A stretch of 64,000 nt of DNA from Oscarella lobularis (lineage: Eukaryota > Porifera > Homoscleromorpha > Homosclerophorida > Oscarellidae): positions 868,001 through 932,000 of the forward strand of contig NC_089188.1 of assembly GCF_947507565.1 (NCBI RefSeq), given 5' to 3'. Shown piece by piece: positions 41,053 through 54,400 of the stretch (positions are counted from its first letter, which is position 1; each line of letters begins with the position of its first letter). The notes under the pieces are model-generated. The model did not search any database, was not told the DNA's origin, and was given only the letters and a program-made list of their open reading frames with translations. The position numbers were made by a program, and so were the translations under genes.

Positions 41053-42573
41053 CTAGACTGACATAGGCACGCTCATAGCGTCGAATTGGAGATCCTTGAG
41101 TAGGCTATCGGCGTCGCACGAAATCAAGAACTGCTCTTGATCCGCCTCGAGTTCGAGATCTCCAGTCGGTAGAAAAAAGTTCAGAATGTCGTCGATTTGA
41201 TTCGGATTTGGCGTCGACGTCGAATTCAACGACGTTTCGCGAATGGGCAGAAAAATGCCCGGCTTCACATTCCCGTCGTCCGGATCGGGCGTCGGAAAGT
41301 CGGACGTCGCGACGTGGGCGTGCCCGACGACGGCGGCGGCGGGCGGAAGCACACCCGGATACGAACGGGAAAGAAGAAAAGGGGATCCCACATTCGGATC
41401 GGATCGTTCCATCGCCGCTATCTCGTCGTCGTCGTCGTCGTCGTCGTCCGGCGACGGGGAGTCGATTTGGGCCGGTATGTCGCGAAGGGAAAGTATGCGA
41501 TCGTTCGCATTGTTCGCATTGTCTTCGTCCGCTTCTTCGGCGGCCGGTATGTCGCGCATGGAGAGAACGCGCGCGCGATAATCGTCGCCGTTTGTCGTCG
41601 TCGTTCCGATCTCGTCGACGACGCCTTCCTCCTTCGGATCGTCGGCGAGAATTTCGCCGTAGAGCGCCTGCGAGAGATCGCTCATGCGCGGTTGCGAGAT
41701 CATCGACGTCGGCGCGCGTCGAACGCTCACGCCTACGCCTCCTCCACTTCCACCACCACCACCACCACCAGTCATCGTGCCGGTCGTCGACGCGGCTGCG
41801 CACGAAGGACTCACCGGAGACGGGGGCCCACTCGAATGAACTCCCGTCGGACAATCGGACTGCGGCGGGGAATCGTAAACGGTATAATAGTTCGACGGCG
41901 CCGCGGCGGCGGCGACGGCGTACGACGAAGAATCGTAGGCGGTGGCCGGAACTTGGGCCGGAGAAGGAGCAGCAACGACATATTGCGAGTGATGATACGA
42001 CGAATCGGGGTAGTAATAATAATAAGTCGGTGTCGCTTGATAGGCGACGTTCTGCTGGGCGCTCGCTGCGTACTGGACGGGAGCGACGACGTAAGCGCCG
42101 GCGCTTGGGACTTGAGGCGTTAGCGCGGCGTGTTGTGACGCGTTCGGGTAGGCGTAATAATACGCTTGCTGTTGCTGCTGCTGCGTTTGCTGCTGGGGCG
42201 GCTGAGGTTGCGTGGGAGGCTGGTTCGGTTGGGATAGGCGATTCTGCAATGGTGCGAGCGCCGCGGTTAGGTTGAGTGCGGGAAGGGCCATTTTGTCCTT
42301 TTTCATGTTCTTCGCTTTGCGTCTCGGGCGGTATTTGTAATCGGGATGCTCTTTCATGTGCACCGAGCGAAGGCGCTTCGCTTCGTCCATGAACGGACGT
42401 TTGTCCGTTTCGGCGAGAAGTTTCCACGCGGCGCCGAGACGCTTGCTGATTTCGGAGTTGTGCATCTTCGGGTTCTCGTGAGCCATTTTCTTGCGCTGGC
42501 CGCGCGACCAGACCATGAAAGCGTTCATCGGTCGCTTGATGCGATCCTCTTTTGTCGTCGTTACCGTACTCAT
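41053..42573 (-). CDS. SoxB-group HMG-box transcription factor
   Basis: Intronless 506-aa gene from the ATG at 42573 ([13 protein letters not shown]); the frame extends 8 codons upstream without ATG. The HMG box covers about residues 11-90: [59 protein letters not shown] and DYKYRPRRK. This is nearly the SoxB1/B2 consensus, including the tail after the box. The remainder is low complexity: a Q-rich run, Tyr/Ala/Ser-rich stretches, a Gly-rich run and a (GTC)n tract encoding eight or more Asp near 41428. Large ORFs on the other strand come from this biased composition. SoxB proteins act in early embryonic and neural or sensory fate in animals; its role here is unknown. Confidence 0.92.
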   Translation of the reverse strand: MSTVTTTKEDRIKRPMNAFMVWSRGQRKKMAHENPKMHNSEISKRLGAAWKLLAETDKRPFMDEAKRLRSVHMKEHPDYKYRPRRKAKNMKKDKMALPALNLTAALAPLQNRLSQPNQPPTQPQPPQQQTQQQQQQAYYYAYPNASQHAALTPQVPSAGAYVVAPVQYAASAQQNVAYQATPTYYYYYPDSSYHHSQYVVAAPSPAQVPATAYDSSSYAVAAAAAPSNYYTVYDSPPQSDCPTGVHSSGPPSPVSPSCAAASTTGTMTGGGGGGGSGGGVGVSVRRAPTSMISQPRMSDLSQALYGEILADDPKEEGVVDEIGTTTTNGDDYRARVLSMRDIPAAEEADEDNANNANDRILSLRDIPAQIDSPSPDDDDDDDDEIAAMERSDPNVGSPFLLSRSYPGVLPPAAAVVGHAHVATSDFPTPDPDDGNVKPGIFLPIRETSLNSTSTPNPNQIDDILNFFLPTGDLELEADQEQFLISCDADSLLKDLQFDAMSVPMSV

Positions 42574-43642
42574 CGCGAGCGTTCTCCAACCGAGCACGAA
42601 CGAACGCTGCAGTCCACCGAATGGGAAACTCGTGTGGGTAGGCTGCGGTTTTAGAGTGGCGGAGCTCTAATGAGCGATGCAGATTGGGTGAGCGACGTTC
42701 GACCAATTGGCGACGAGTGCAACGCCCATTAGTTAGTATCACGTGATATTCGACCAATTGGCATTGCCGTAGGCGGATCGCATTTGCGTCGTTATCGCTT
42801 CTCCTGCGCGGTTTCTATCCGGTGCCGGGTAGGAGCGTCGGCCGTCGGCGCGTCGATAAGAAAGTCGAACGAGTCCCCCCCTCACGTCGACGCAAGAGTT
42901 CCTTCGTCGCGCGTGCGCGTGCTGGCGTTAATTAGTAAATGATTGACGGTTGTGGCTTGGCGTTTTGGGTTTCCTCAACTATCGAATCGTTTTGACTCCA
43001 CCCACGGAATTGTTGTACGCTCGTTAGAAGGCGCGAAATATTCGACGTCAACACGCGGCGCGAGGCGTAATTGCAGGTCTACGCGAAATGCACGGCGCTC
43101 GTCCCAACGCGCAAACGATACGGCGAGTCGAAATAGCGCCTGCGGGAAGGCCGTCGGCTTCGGTTATAAACATAACGTTGTGAAGCGCACGTGCGCCTCT
43201 CCAACTTCCATCCCAAAACAAACGAACCCGGTTCGCATCTCCGGCACTAAGGAGTTCTCATTACCGAGCCCAGCTGTGTCTCAAGACGTTCGCACGCGCT
43301 AAAGTACGCCGAAACGCTTCGCTCGACTCGAATCGACGCGCAAAGGCAATCCGGCCCCCGCATCCTAGCTCAAACGAAATCGGATACGTCTGAGATAAGG
43401 AAAAACCGCATTGGTCAACCTGATGTGACGATACTGCACGTCCTAGACGCAAGATTAGACGTTTGCACAACGATACGCAAGAACACGCGCTAGCCGCTAC
43501 GGCGAGCTCGAAGAACGAGTTCCTCGGGCCATAATAGATACCGTGTGGACCGATCTAATCATATTGCCGTTCTGCGGTTGCGGAGGTTTGTGGCTCAGTA
43601 TGGTAATAACAACGGCAATTTCGCTCTGCAGAGCGGCCATAA
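42574..43642. other. SoxB upstream region, GC-rich, no gene seen
   Basis: About 1.07 kb between the SoxB start and the 3' end of the IQGAP-like gene. It is CpG-rich, with ORFs of 65-120 codons that resemble nothing. An atcacgtgat palindrome lies near 42738. It is a plausible home for SoxB regulatory sites. Confidence 0.5.
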
Positions 43643-46600
43643 TTATTTGCTGTTAAACTTTCGTAGAAACGTTTTATTAAGTAGCGAAAGCGTTCGTCTT
43701 GCGTCGAGAACGACGATTCCGTCGAGGTCGAGGAGCTAGAGGCGATAGGGAACAAATTAGGAAAACAGCTGGAGCCGCGGTCACGCGACTAAGGTCTAAA
43801 GCGTGGGATACCGGATCTTGAAGATGTTGCACTTCGAGTAGTTCTTCCAAATGAAACGTCTTTTCGACCAACTCCTTTACGCCGCCTAGTAGCGCGTTTC
43901 AATCGTTATTCGCGCCAAAAAGAGGACACATCGGACGCGCGTACCTTTGTTGCGCATGCTCACGCGATACGTCCCCGGCGCCGGCGACATCATGACGAAG
44001 AACAGATCCCGACTATTACGGCTAACGTTACAATTTCGCCTCGAGGTTTTCCCCCCACGCGTCAGCGTCAGCTGCTCACCCCATTGCCGCGAGACCTCGA
44101 CTTTCCACGACAATTCCGTCCCGTTCCAATTCCGTCAACGTTTTCTTCACCATTCGCTGCGATCGACGTCGTTGCAACGTCGCATCGGAGGGAAATTGCT
44201 ACAGGAGACGAAAAAGAAACCGAATCAATAACATTTTCATTCCACGATGGCGCGTGTCATTTTCGCGAGCCACGCCCACCTCGCTGCAGCCCACTTTACT
44301 TCTGACCGCCTCAAGATACTCTAAAGATTGGCGACAGACCACCCCCAAACAATTAGTGAATAGATAAAGCAAGACGAGACCACTCACGTTTGTACGAGTC
44401 AAATTGATCATTCAAAAATTGGGCGTGGTCCGTCAATGACTGAAAGAAATCCCGTTCGAACAATTCCCATAGAACAAAAAACCGCATTCGATATACACGC
44501 ACCTTAAAAACACCCGCAAGGCTCGCCAGCTCGCGTTCGTACTTCTCCTGCGTCTGTTTCCGTCTTGGAAGCAGCTGGACAAATATTATTCGATTAGTCT
44601 CGTCAAGGTGGGGTCCCCGCCCACCCCTTCCCCGTCTTCGTACGCAGTAACGTACCGCTTTGCATTCTTGAAAGAGAGCGTTGCCGTCGTCGTCGGGAAG
44701 ACCGCACTGTTCCTGAGCGACGACGATCTGCTCGGCGGTCAATTTCGCGTGGACGGCCACGTCCGGCGTGCCCGATTGCTGGGCGAATTGGAGAGCTCGC
44801 GACAGCGTGCGCTCCTTCGAACAGGGCGGGTACTGGGCGCGCGGGGGGGGGGGGGGGGGGGGGGACGGAACAGGTAGAATTTTTTTCCCGTGTTCCCTCG
44901 TGGATCAATGCGTACCAGTTGAAGAAGTTTTAATAAAAGTTGGCGACACTTCTCTTGGTCGCGACCGCCGCCGAAGAGGGATTGGGACATGGGGGAGGAG
45001 GGAGATAACGCGTCGCCGGGATCTGGAAGACGGGAGAAAAAAACGTTAGGGGCCACCACGAAAATTCGTCGATATAGGAGGGGACCTCACGCAATAATTA
45101 ATTATAACAAACTCTCTACATCGTAATAAGTTCCAAAGGCGGAGTCGCGCGGGTTCAAAGTTCTTTCTCTTATCGACATTTAGGGGGCACAGACAGAGAA
45201 CGTAAAGAGATGCGCACAAAGTTCCCTAGCGAACTTCTGAATATTTATATATCGGGAGACACTTCAACTACTTCGCGCTAGTCTCCCTCAGCTAATACTA
45301 AATAGACCATAGAATATCGCTATCTATCTAATGGGCCTTGCACGCACCAATCATTATGTACGAGACTCGTATACGGTAATAAATCGCGCACCCCCGCGCA
45401 CTTCCGCGTATTCCTCACCTGGAGCCGCGTCCCATCGACTGTACAAATTCAACGTCAACTGAACGTCATCTTTCCGATTCAGTCGCGGCTCGGGCGGACC
45501 CAAATCGTTGAGAATCTGATTGAGACGATCGTCCGCCTCGGACGACTGCACCCAAAGAAAAAAAATAATTGAAAAAAATATATAATTTATTTTCTACTAT
45601 TCCAAAGCGCACCAAAACGTCGCGATACTTGACGAGAAGATTATGTATGAGGTAGATCTCGCTCAACGTTATATCGATGCAAATTGTCTTCTGACACAGA
45701 GCCAAGTACTGCTCTAACTAAACAATCCCGGAAGCCAGGAGGATGAGACGCTTTTTCCCCGCGATCCCCCCCCAACCCAAACGGAAACCTGCATGCTTTC
45801 ATGGAAATCGGGCACGTCGCACAGTTGATTCAGAAACCTCTAAAACGTCCAATAAAAAAATCATGGAATTAGACGAAAGCCACATCCCCCCCTTTTACCC
45901 GAACTCGAATTTGCTGTCGATGAATAAACGGCTGCAACGGCTGCATGTACGACTCCTTGAGCGCGGCGCTGGCGTGCGATTGATTCGCAATGTTCTGCAG
46001 TATCTTCGCCACCTTGGGGGGGAAGGGAAACGAACATAATTAAATAGAAGATACACGCTGACGAACAAAGGGACTCTAACCAAGGTCAGGTTTCTCCGTG
46101 CTCCGTATCGAGGTTGATGAGGTAAGAGCCTATAAGCTAATAAGGACAAGACGCGCATCGGGTAAACATCGGTCAACGAGGGTGGAGAATCAAATTAATC
46201 TATACCGTGAGGAGTGACTATGGACGGATTGAGAAAACGTAACACGTAGAAACCGCCGATAAGCGACGAAGCGTTTTCCTCCGTCGATTCGGGAAAATGT
46301 TCCTATAAAAAATATCATTTTTTGTCTCTTCGATGAGAGATTCCTCACTTTGACGAGCTGTTGAATCGCCTTGCACAGCCATCGTATGCCGTACGGCACT
46401 TGATCGACGGACGCGAACATCGCTCGTAGAACCGTATCGACGATATCCTCGAGCTTTGCGACGCGTGAGCACGCAATAGAATTAAGAAGCACAACTATTG
46501 ACTAATAAATAATACATGGACGTCGACACATCCTAATCAGGGGGAAAGAGGATATGATTCTTGACGGTTTCGCGAACAGTCGCATTTTTCTCCGCCTATC

Positions 46601-47869
46601 ATTAGAGAATTCGTTTTTTCTCTCTCTCTCTCACCATGGTTACGATCGACGCTAGTTTACCATTTTCTGCTTCGCCGTGAAACTCATGTGAACAGCCGGT
46701 ACACTTCCGTCTTCCATCATCTCTTCGTACACCTGTCCCCCATAGAAACAACGTCATCATCCTCATACGATTTATCGACCAGTTGCTACAAGGGAACAAA
46801 CGACATTGCGATGGGGCCCCCCCTTTCCCCGCGCGCCGCCGCAAACCGCAAGACCGCCCCAGCCCCGCCAAATGCAATCACAACCTTGACAGGATTGATT
46901 TCCAAGGAATCCGTCCTCTTGGCCAAGTCAACAATTAGATCACCCAACGTCGACCGCAAGTACATTTCTCCGGGTCCCCTTCTACGGAAAAGAAAAGAAA
47001 AAGAAAAAGAGGGCGTTTTTAAACAGAAACTCAAAGAGAATTTCTTCCCGCGTTTTCTCACCGAGTATACGTCGTCATCATACGGGTCATCGCCGTATTG
47101 GCTCTCAGGAGACTGCCGAATTCGGTTGCCTCTTGGAATTCGTACTGTAGCGCCGTTTCGAACATGGAGAGGAGCAGGTGCTCTTCGCGCGGTTCGTATT
47201 GGTTCCCGTATACGCTGAACATGACCGCTTCGAGGAGGCCGTCGATTTGATTCAGCGAGACGGAGCGCGTCAATTTCGCTAGATATTCGGGCGCCGTTTG
47301 AAGGAGGAAGAAGAGATTCGAATAGTGCTGGCGCTTTAGGTCGTCGCGAAACGATCCTTTTAGTTAGAGCGCGCGTTAGCGAAACACAATCGAAACGAAG
47401 GGCGATTTTTTCAGCTTACCAGCAAGTGGCACGGTTTCGCCTTCGAGACGATCGATGAGTTCCTAATAGGGGAGGGTGGGAGGGCGAAAAGGTTCCAGTT
47501 GCGCTGTCGAGGAGAGGGCGCGAGTGCGAGCGCGTACGTGCGTCCGCCCCGCGCCTTCGCGCCACGCGGGACGCGCGTAACACGCGCAACAGTGACTACG
47601 CGCTGTCGACACGTACCTCGAGCGACACGCGATGGTTGATGAGAAGACCGATGCGCGTGTCGAGAAAGCGAACGTCGCGCTCGAGAAGAAAGACCTTCTT
47701 GCTTTCCTGCGATATTCGCTGCTTGATGTCCTTCAGTTCGCGCTGAACTACACGTACAAGATGGGGGAAAGCGATAAGAGAGAACGCCCCCTCGATTTCT
47801 ACGGCGCGACGGGATGCGCTTACGTGTCAATAGCTTGTCCTCTTCGACGACCGCGCCGTCTGACGCCAT
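43643..47869 (-). CDS. IQGAP-related RasGAP protein without CH or IQ parts
   Basis: About 15 exons. The predicted start is [14 protein letters not shown] (ATG at 47869). Next is the text just before the IQGAP GAP-related domain: [11 protein letters not shown], then [20 protein letters not shown]. The GAP domain continues with [36 protein letters not shown] and [14 protein letters not shown]. The RasGAP C-terminal region has [23 protein letters not shown] and LNDQFDSYK, and the last exons end [13 protein letters not shown] with TAA at 43643. Human IQGAPs have an N-terminal CH domain and IQ motifs of over 900 residues before this point. Only 620 bp separate this start from the next gene, so they are absent. 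The layout recalls Dictyostelium DGAP1/GAPA. Its partners are probably Rac/Cdc42 (inference). Confidence 0.8.
44843..44864 (+). repeat. 22-G run at a splice acceptor of the IQGAP-like gene
   Basis: Twenty-two consecutive G on the plus strand. On the transcribed strand this is a C22 tract ending about 10 bases before a cgcccag acceptor, so it serves as the polypyrimidine tract. The exact length is prone to assembly error. Confidence 0.85.
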
Positions 47870-48492
47870 TTGTTCGATCGCTGATGCTCGCGTTGTCTTT
47901 CGTTCGTGCCTCAGTCGACGTGCGATTCGATGACGCCGCTCATCGTGTCGTCCCCTTTGCGCTTCCGCGTACACACGCGCGACCTATGAGAGGCGATGTG
48001 GCGAGGTTGCGAGACTGTGGTTTCCTCTTCTTTATGCCAATCCGGAAGAGATGGCATCTCATGTCTTTGCGGTTTTTGAGGCTGGATGATCAACTCCCGG
48101 ATAATTGTGACGTCGCCGTCTATAAATAGCGTGTACACGTGAACAGTTAGCTTCCAGGAAACGAAAATAATTTCCTGCATTGCCTCGTGCATCACTACAT
48201 ATATGTATTCTTTATCAGGGTGCTCTGAAAACAAAGACGCACGGATGATCAAAGACCGACTGTTTTTATTTGAAGAAAGACTTTTCCTCATGGTGATTGG
48301 ATTTAATTTTGCAGGCACACCAAAAGCTTCACAAATAAGAAAGAAATTAAGCTAGATAGAAAATATTTGTACCACATTGCGGTACATACAAGAAACACCG
48401 CAACAAAACACATACGTCACCCACCATACACATATTCAAACGCGGTAGAATAATAATACAACGTCACTTTTGATTAATCTAAAGCAGATAAA
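47870..48492. other. Intergenic, nothing assigned
   Basis: Holds the likely promoter of the IQGAP-like gene and the 3' flank of the ANK-Roc-COR gene. A minus-strand open frame (48318-47911) has no recognisable content and no CH-domain text. Confidence 0.5.
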
Positions 48493-51400
48493 TTAAATGT
48501 AACAAGATTCGTTGACTGTACGGCTTACGGTAATATCCACTTTCTGGCTGGCTGAAGCAGTGGAGCCATGTCCTTGTACGGAGGCACCACCCATGTTTAT
48601 TGTTACTCCACCTACACCAAATAAATACCGTACAAAATCAAAATGTAATGAACGTCGCCGGTAACCTGATGCCGAGTCAGCTTTCTTTTGGGCATCCTCC
48701 AAGCGAAAGAGAGCGTCTTCGGCCCGCGTCCTCTAAACAGCTAGCGTTACTGATTGTCTAGCTGATAAGAACAACTGTACCGTCTCGTCGCTGAGCTGAA
48801 TTGCGCCCCCGTCCTCAAGTATCGCCAAGATATACAGAACGTTCGCTTTCGTCGCTGCTTCTTCAAGTTTTGACACGGTTGAACAAAGCGATTCGCTCCA
48901 GCGTGCAAGTACGTCCTCAGCCGATCTACACTGCGCGTAACTGGACGCAGTCAGTCCTGGAAGCGCCTTTGCAAACGCCGTCCGACGATCGACTGTGTCC
49001 TTATTAAGAGAATCAGCTATAGCGCGACGACTTTCCTTCAAAACAAGAAGATAATGGTCTTCTGGAACGGCCAGAAGATCTTTCAGGCTTTCTGCTGTCA
49101 AATCTTGGCCCCGCTCTGCTTGAAAAACCGTCGTTGTAGTCTTGCCGGATTTCTTTTCTTCCTCAACGGTTTCACTTGCATACGCCAACGGTTGAACAGA
49201 CAATTTTTGCAATTCTGTCTTGCTCAAATACAGTAACGAGAGATCGGTGCCAGCGCTCTTCTCTTCCAAAACAGTTTGTCCCAGCTTCATTATCTCATTG
49301 AGAAGAGTCATACATTCTCCTTCTGAATCCTGCGGACCGCGAACAACGAAGTCCATTGACTTCTCGTACTCGTGCAATTCAATCAGTCCTTCTAATCTGC
49401 AATTGTTGATTGTCTTTTGCATCTTCAAGCCACCCTTCCACACTACAGGTTCCTTTGGATGAAGCTTGATCGCAGCGCGAGACTGGATGAAAGGCATTGT
49501 TCCAGGTGTAATGATGTCGGTTTTCTCTTTGCACTGAAGACGTCGACCGACATAAAGAACCATGTCCTCTTTTCTTTGCCACACTCTTTCCCGGTCAACC
49601 GTCTGAATGAGAGCTGGAAACTGATATTGGACTGGCGCGCCAGGCCGCTCGCTGACTGGATAGCAGATCTCTAGATGGCATAATACTTTGATAGCTTCAT
49701 CAACTGCAATATTTCCTGTTTGATTTGCTTCGCTGAACAATTCGAGAGCATCTTTGACCTGATCTTTGCTGACTATGCCATTGACGACGCCTTCTAAGTG
49801 AACAGTAAAGTCGCCAGGGGACATCAGAGGACCAATGATGCTTTGGCAAAGCCAAGGAGGGTCAAGCACAACTTGATTTTCCACGACAAGAATCTGCGCG
49901 CAATGTGTCGTACACATTTTTCAAAATCGTGTTAATTAATTTTACCTCTCCGATGCCGTGCAGAAAAGCCACCAAGAGATCAAGCTCTTCGCACTTCAAA
50001 CCTGGGTAAACGTTCTTCTCGACGAGTGCTTTCAGGAGTCCAACGTGAATGAACTGACGCTCGATTTTTGCTAGCTGTCAATGCCATGAAGAGAACGCAA
50101 CATATTAAAGTATTGTCATAATCACCTGTAATGTAGTAAGTCCAAAATTTTGAAGAGTACTGTTGATTTCCGAATAAATGTCTTCGTAGTGAGGAGCTTT
50201 CAAATTCTCCAGCTAAAGCAAACTTGAATAAAGTGTAGCTACGTTAACTTGAGTAGGCTCAAACCATTCTAATTGGATCTCCATCGGAACAATTGATGAG
50301 TTTGAATAGAGCTTGCGGCAACATGTTCTTCTCTGCCATTTCCTTCAAAGCATCTCCTTCTGATTTCAGAAGAAGATCACGGACTTGAGGAAGGAGAGAC
50401 GATTGGACCGTTTCGACGATAGTAGGAACTTCGTCTGCGTCCTAGACAAGAAATAATGTAGAAGACATCTTGAGTAAACTTCTTTTATCTTACTTTAATG
50501 CATTCCTGCTTTAGGCTTCCAATGTACTCACGTAGCTTCTGCAGTCGAACCGATTCTTGTTCACGGCAATCGAGAACGAAATGTTGTCTCAGTGTAAACC
50601 ATTTTTTAAATTTGATTCTGAGATGATTGCTGATTCCCGTTAATTTTTCTCCGCTATCCTGATCTCCTCTGCTTCCTACTACCACTAGCATTGCTTTCCC
50701 TTTCATCCTGATACTGCACTTCACAAACGACAGCCAGTAAAAAGCGCATTTGTCCAGTTCTTCCTCGCTCATCGTCAGATCTACTACGAGAACGAAAATC
50801 GTCGTTGCTTCCGAGAAGAAAAGACCGTGTGTCTTGTGAAATGTTGGTTGGCCTGCGAAATCGCAAAAAATCAGTTCTCCAGCTGAATCGATTGTAGCTG
50901 TAATGATATCAACACCGGCAGTACGAGCATCAGGCGACATCGTTCTGCTTATGCGTCGTAGAGAATTCATGAGCGTCGTTTTGCCAGCGCCTCCATTGCC
51001 AATCAAGCACACCTTCACTCGACTTGGTTTTTTTCTCCCTTTTTCAAAAAGTTTCCTGTATCGGCATTCACGCTAAAAAATCATTTTCGACAGGCACACT
51101 ACGGTGGTACAGACATTTATTTACCCAAGCCTCAACAAGGTATTTTTTCATTTCTCCGTCCCCTAATTCAAACGGAACTTTCGCATTCTAGAATCAATAA
51201 TCAAAATGCGCGTTGATTAATTCGTTCCAAAGCATACCAAATCACGACAGTCGGCTAAAGCAGGCATACGACCTACTACTTCTTTGGCCAACTGCAGGCA
51301 CTCATCCTCATACCACAGCATTGCTAATCGATGAAGAACCGTTTGCATTTGTGTCTGCAATAGCCTTTACTTGTGACAACAAAGCGTAGACTAGCCTGCC

Positions 51401-54400
51401 TGCTTGCTCGCTTACCCCCCACTTCATATCCAACTTAAACCCAGAAGAGATCAGAAATTTGACCAGATTCCAATTCCTATTCATCATTGCAATTGAGAGT
51501 GGGCTGTTCCCTTTCTAAACGGCATTTTGTTTATTGAAGTTCAAAAATCACCATATCCTGACCACATCAGTAGCGTTCACATCACAATCATAGGCAACCA
51601 GAAGACCTGCAATTTTCAAATTTCCTGTCTGACAAGCATACATTAGTGGCGACACAGCATTCTATACAACTCAGTGAAAATAAAATTCACAACGTTTGCT
51701 ATACAACCAACGTCAATTCACCTCGTATCTCTCATTCACATTAGCTCCGCATTCACTGACTAAATATGCTGCAATTATTCTGTGACCCTTAGTTGCCGCA
51801 TAGTACAAAGCTGTTCTCTTATCCTGTAGAGAAACACGATTAACACTGCTGAAAATTAAATGAAATAATAGAATACCCTAGCTCTTGCATTAACGTGGCA
51901 ACCCTTTGAAACAATCAATCTCACCAAACTTTCATCTCCTCCTTCACACGCTGCCATTAGAATAGTTTTTCCCCGCTAATAAGAAGTTGTAATGATATCA
52001 TGACTATTACCATACAACGAATGTCAATTTACCTCGCATCTCTCATTCACATTAGCTCGGCATTCATTGATTAAATACGCTGCAATTCTTCCGTGACCCT
52101 TAGTGACCGCATAGTGCAAGGCTGTTTTCTCATTCTGTAGAGAAACACCATTAACAGTGCTGAAACGTAAATCAAATAATACAATACCTCATCTCTTGCA
52201 TTAACGACGAAACCCTTTGACACAATCGATCTCACCAAATTTTCATCTCCTCCTTCACACGCTGCCATTAGAATGGTTTTTCCAGACTAATAAGAAATTA
52301 TAATGATATCATGACTATTACCATACAACAAACGTCAATTTACCTCGTATCTGTTATTCACATTAGCTCCGCATTCACTGATTAAATACGATGAAATTAT
52401 TCCGTGACCTTTAGTGGCCGCATAGTACAAAGCTGTTTTCTTATCCTGTAGAGAAACACGATCAACACTGCTGAAAAGTAAATCAAATAATAGAATACCC
52501 CATTTCTCGCATTAACGTGGCAACCCTTTGATACAATCAATCTCACCAAACTTTCATCTCCTCCTTCACACGTTGCCATTAAAATAGTTTTTCCCCACTA
52601 ATAAGAAAATTGTAATGATATCATAACTATTACCATACAGCAAACATCAATTTACGTGGTCTTCATTATTCACATTAGCCTCACATTCACTGATTAAATA
52701 CTCTGCAATTATTCCGTGACCCTTAGCGACCGCACAGTACAAAGCTGTTTCCTTAAACTGTAGAGAAACACGATTAACACTGCTGAAAAGTAAAAATCAA
52801 TAGAATACCATAGCTCTTGCATTAACGTCACACCCCTTTGACACAATCAATCTCACCAAACTTGCATCTCCTCCTTCGCACGCTGCCATTAAAATAGTTT
52901 TTCCCCACTAAAAAGAAATTGTAATGATATCACGACAATTACCATACAAGGAACGCCTACTTACGTGGTCTTCATTATTCACATTAGCCTCGCATTCACT
53001 GATTAAATACTTTGCAATTATCCCGTGACCCATAGCGACCGCATAGTACAAAGCTGTTTCCTTATACTGTAGAGAAACACAATTAACATAGCTGAAAAGT
53101 AAATCAATCAATAGAATACCTCATCTCTTGCATTAACGTCACACCCCTTTGACACAATCAATCTCACCAAACTTTCATCTCCTCTTGCACACGCTGCCAT
53201 TAGAATGGTTTTTCCCCACTAATATGATATCATGACTATTACCATACAGCAAACGTCAATTTACCTTGAGTCTCTCGTTCACATCAGCCCCACCTACCCT
53301 GATTAGATACGCTGCAATCTGTAGGCGACCATAAGTGGTTGCATAGTACAAAGCTGTTCTCTTATCCTGTAGAGAAACACGATTAACACTGCTGAAAAGT
53401 AATCAATAAATAGAATATGTACTTCATCTCTTGCATTAACGTCGAAACCCTTTGACACAATCGATCTCACCAAACTTTCATCTCCTCTTGCACACGCTGC
53501 CATTAGAATGGTTTTTCCCCACTGATAAGAAATTGTAATGACATCATGACTATTACCATACAAGGAACGCCTATTTACGTGGTCTTCACAATTCACATTA
53601 GCCTCGCATTCACTGATTAAATACTTTGCAATTAACCCGTGACCCATAGTGGCCGCATAGTACAAAGCTGTTTCCTTATACTGTAGAAAAACACGATTAA
53701 CACTGCTGAAAAGTAAATCAATCAATAGAATACCCTAGATCTCGCATTAACGTCACACCCCTTTGACACAATCAATCTCACCAAACTTTTATCTCCTCTT
53801 GCACACACTGCCATTAGAATAGTTCGTCCCAACTAACATGAAAGTTTAGTGATATCATGACTCTAACTCTACAACTAACGTTGTTTCTATCATTGACATT
53901 AGCCCCGCATTCGGTGATTAAATAAGCTGCAACTTTTCGGCGACCATTAACGACCGCATAGTACAAAGCTGAGTTCTCATACTTTAGAGAAACGTATTTC
54001 GTACTGCTGAAAAGTAAAAAATAATAGTATACCCGATCTTTTGCATTGACGTCGCAACCCTTTGACACGACCAATCTCGCCAGATCTTCATCTCCTCCCT
54101 CACACGCCGTTATTAGAATGTTTTTCCCATTTCTAAACTGATACGAAATAGAAGCGATATCATGACTTTACTAATGTCAATTTACCTCGAGTCTCTCGTT
54201 CACATCAGCCCCACATTCTCTGATTAGATAAGCTGCAATCTGTAGGCGACCATAAGTGGTTGCATAGTACAATGCTGTTCTTTCCTTCTTTAGAGAAACA
54301 CGATTAACAGTGCTGAAACGTAAATCAAATAATACAATACCTCATCTCTTGCATTAACGTCGAAACCCTTTGACACAATTGATCTCGCCAAACTTTCATC

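Noticed and set aside
41105-42757. Long ORFs on both strands around the SoxB gene (up to 550 aa)
   Set aside because: They are Arg/Ser-rich products of the biased codon use in SoxB; only the 41053-42573 frame contains the HMG box.
42943-43470. ORFs upstream of SoxB
   Set aside because: CpG-rich composition gives long frames by chance; no similarity and no consistent splice structure.
47911-48318. Extended N terminus of the IQGAP-like protein
   Set aside because: The frame has no CH or IQ text and is not in phase with the first convincing exon; the Met at 47869 leads in phase into GAP-domain exons.
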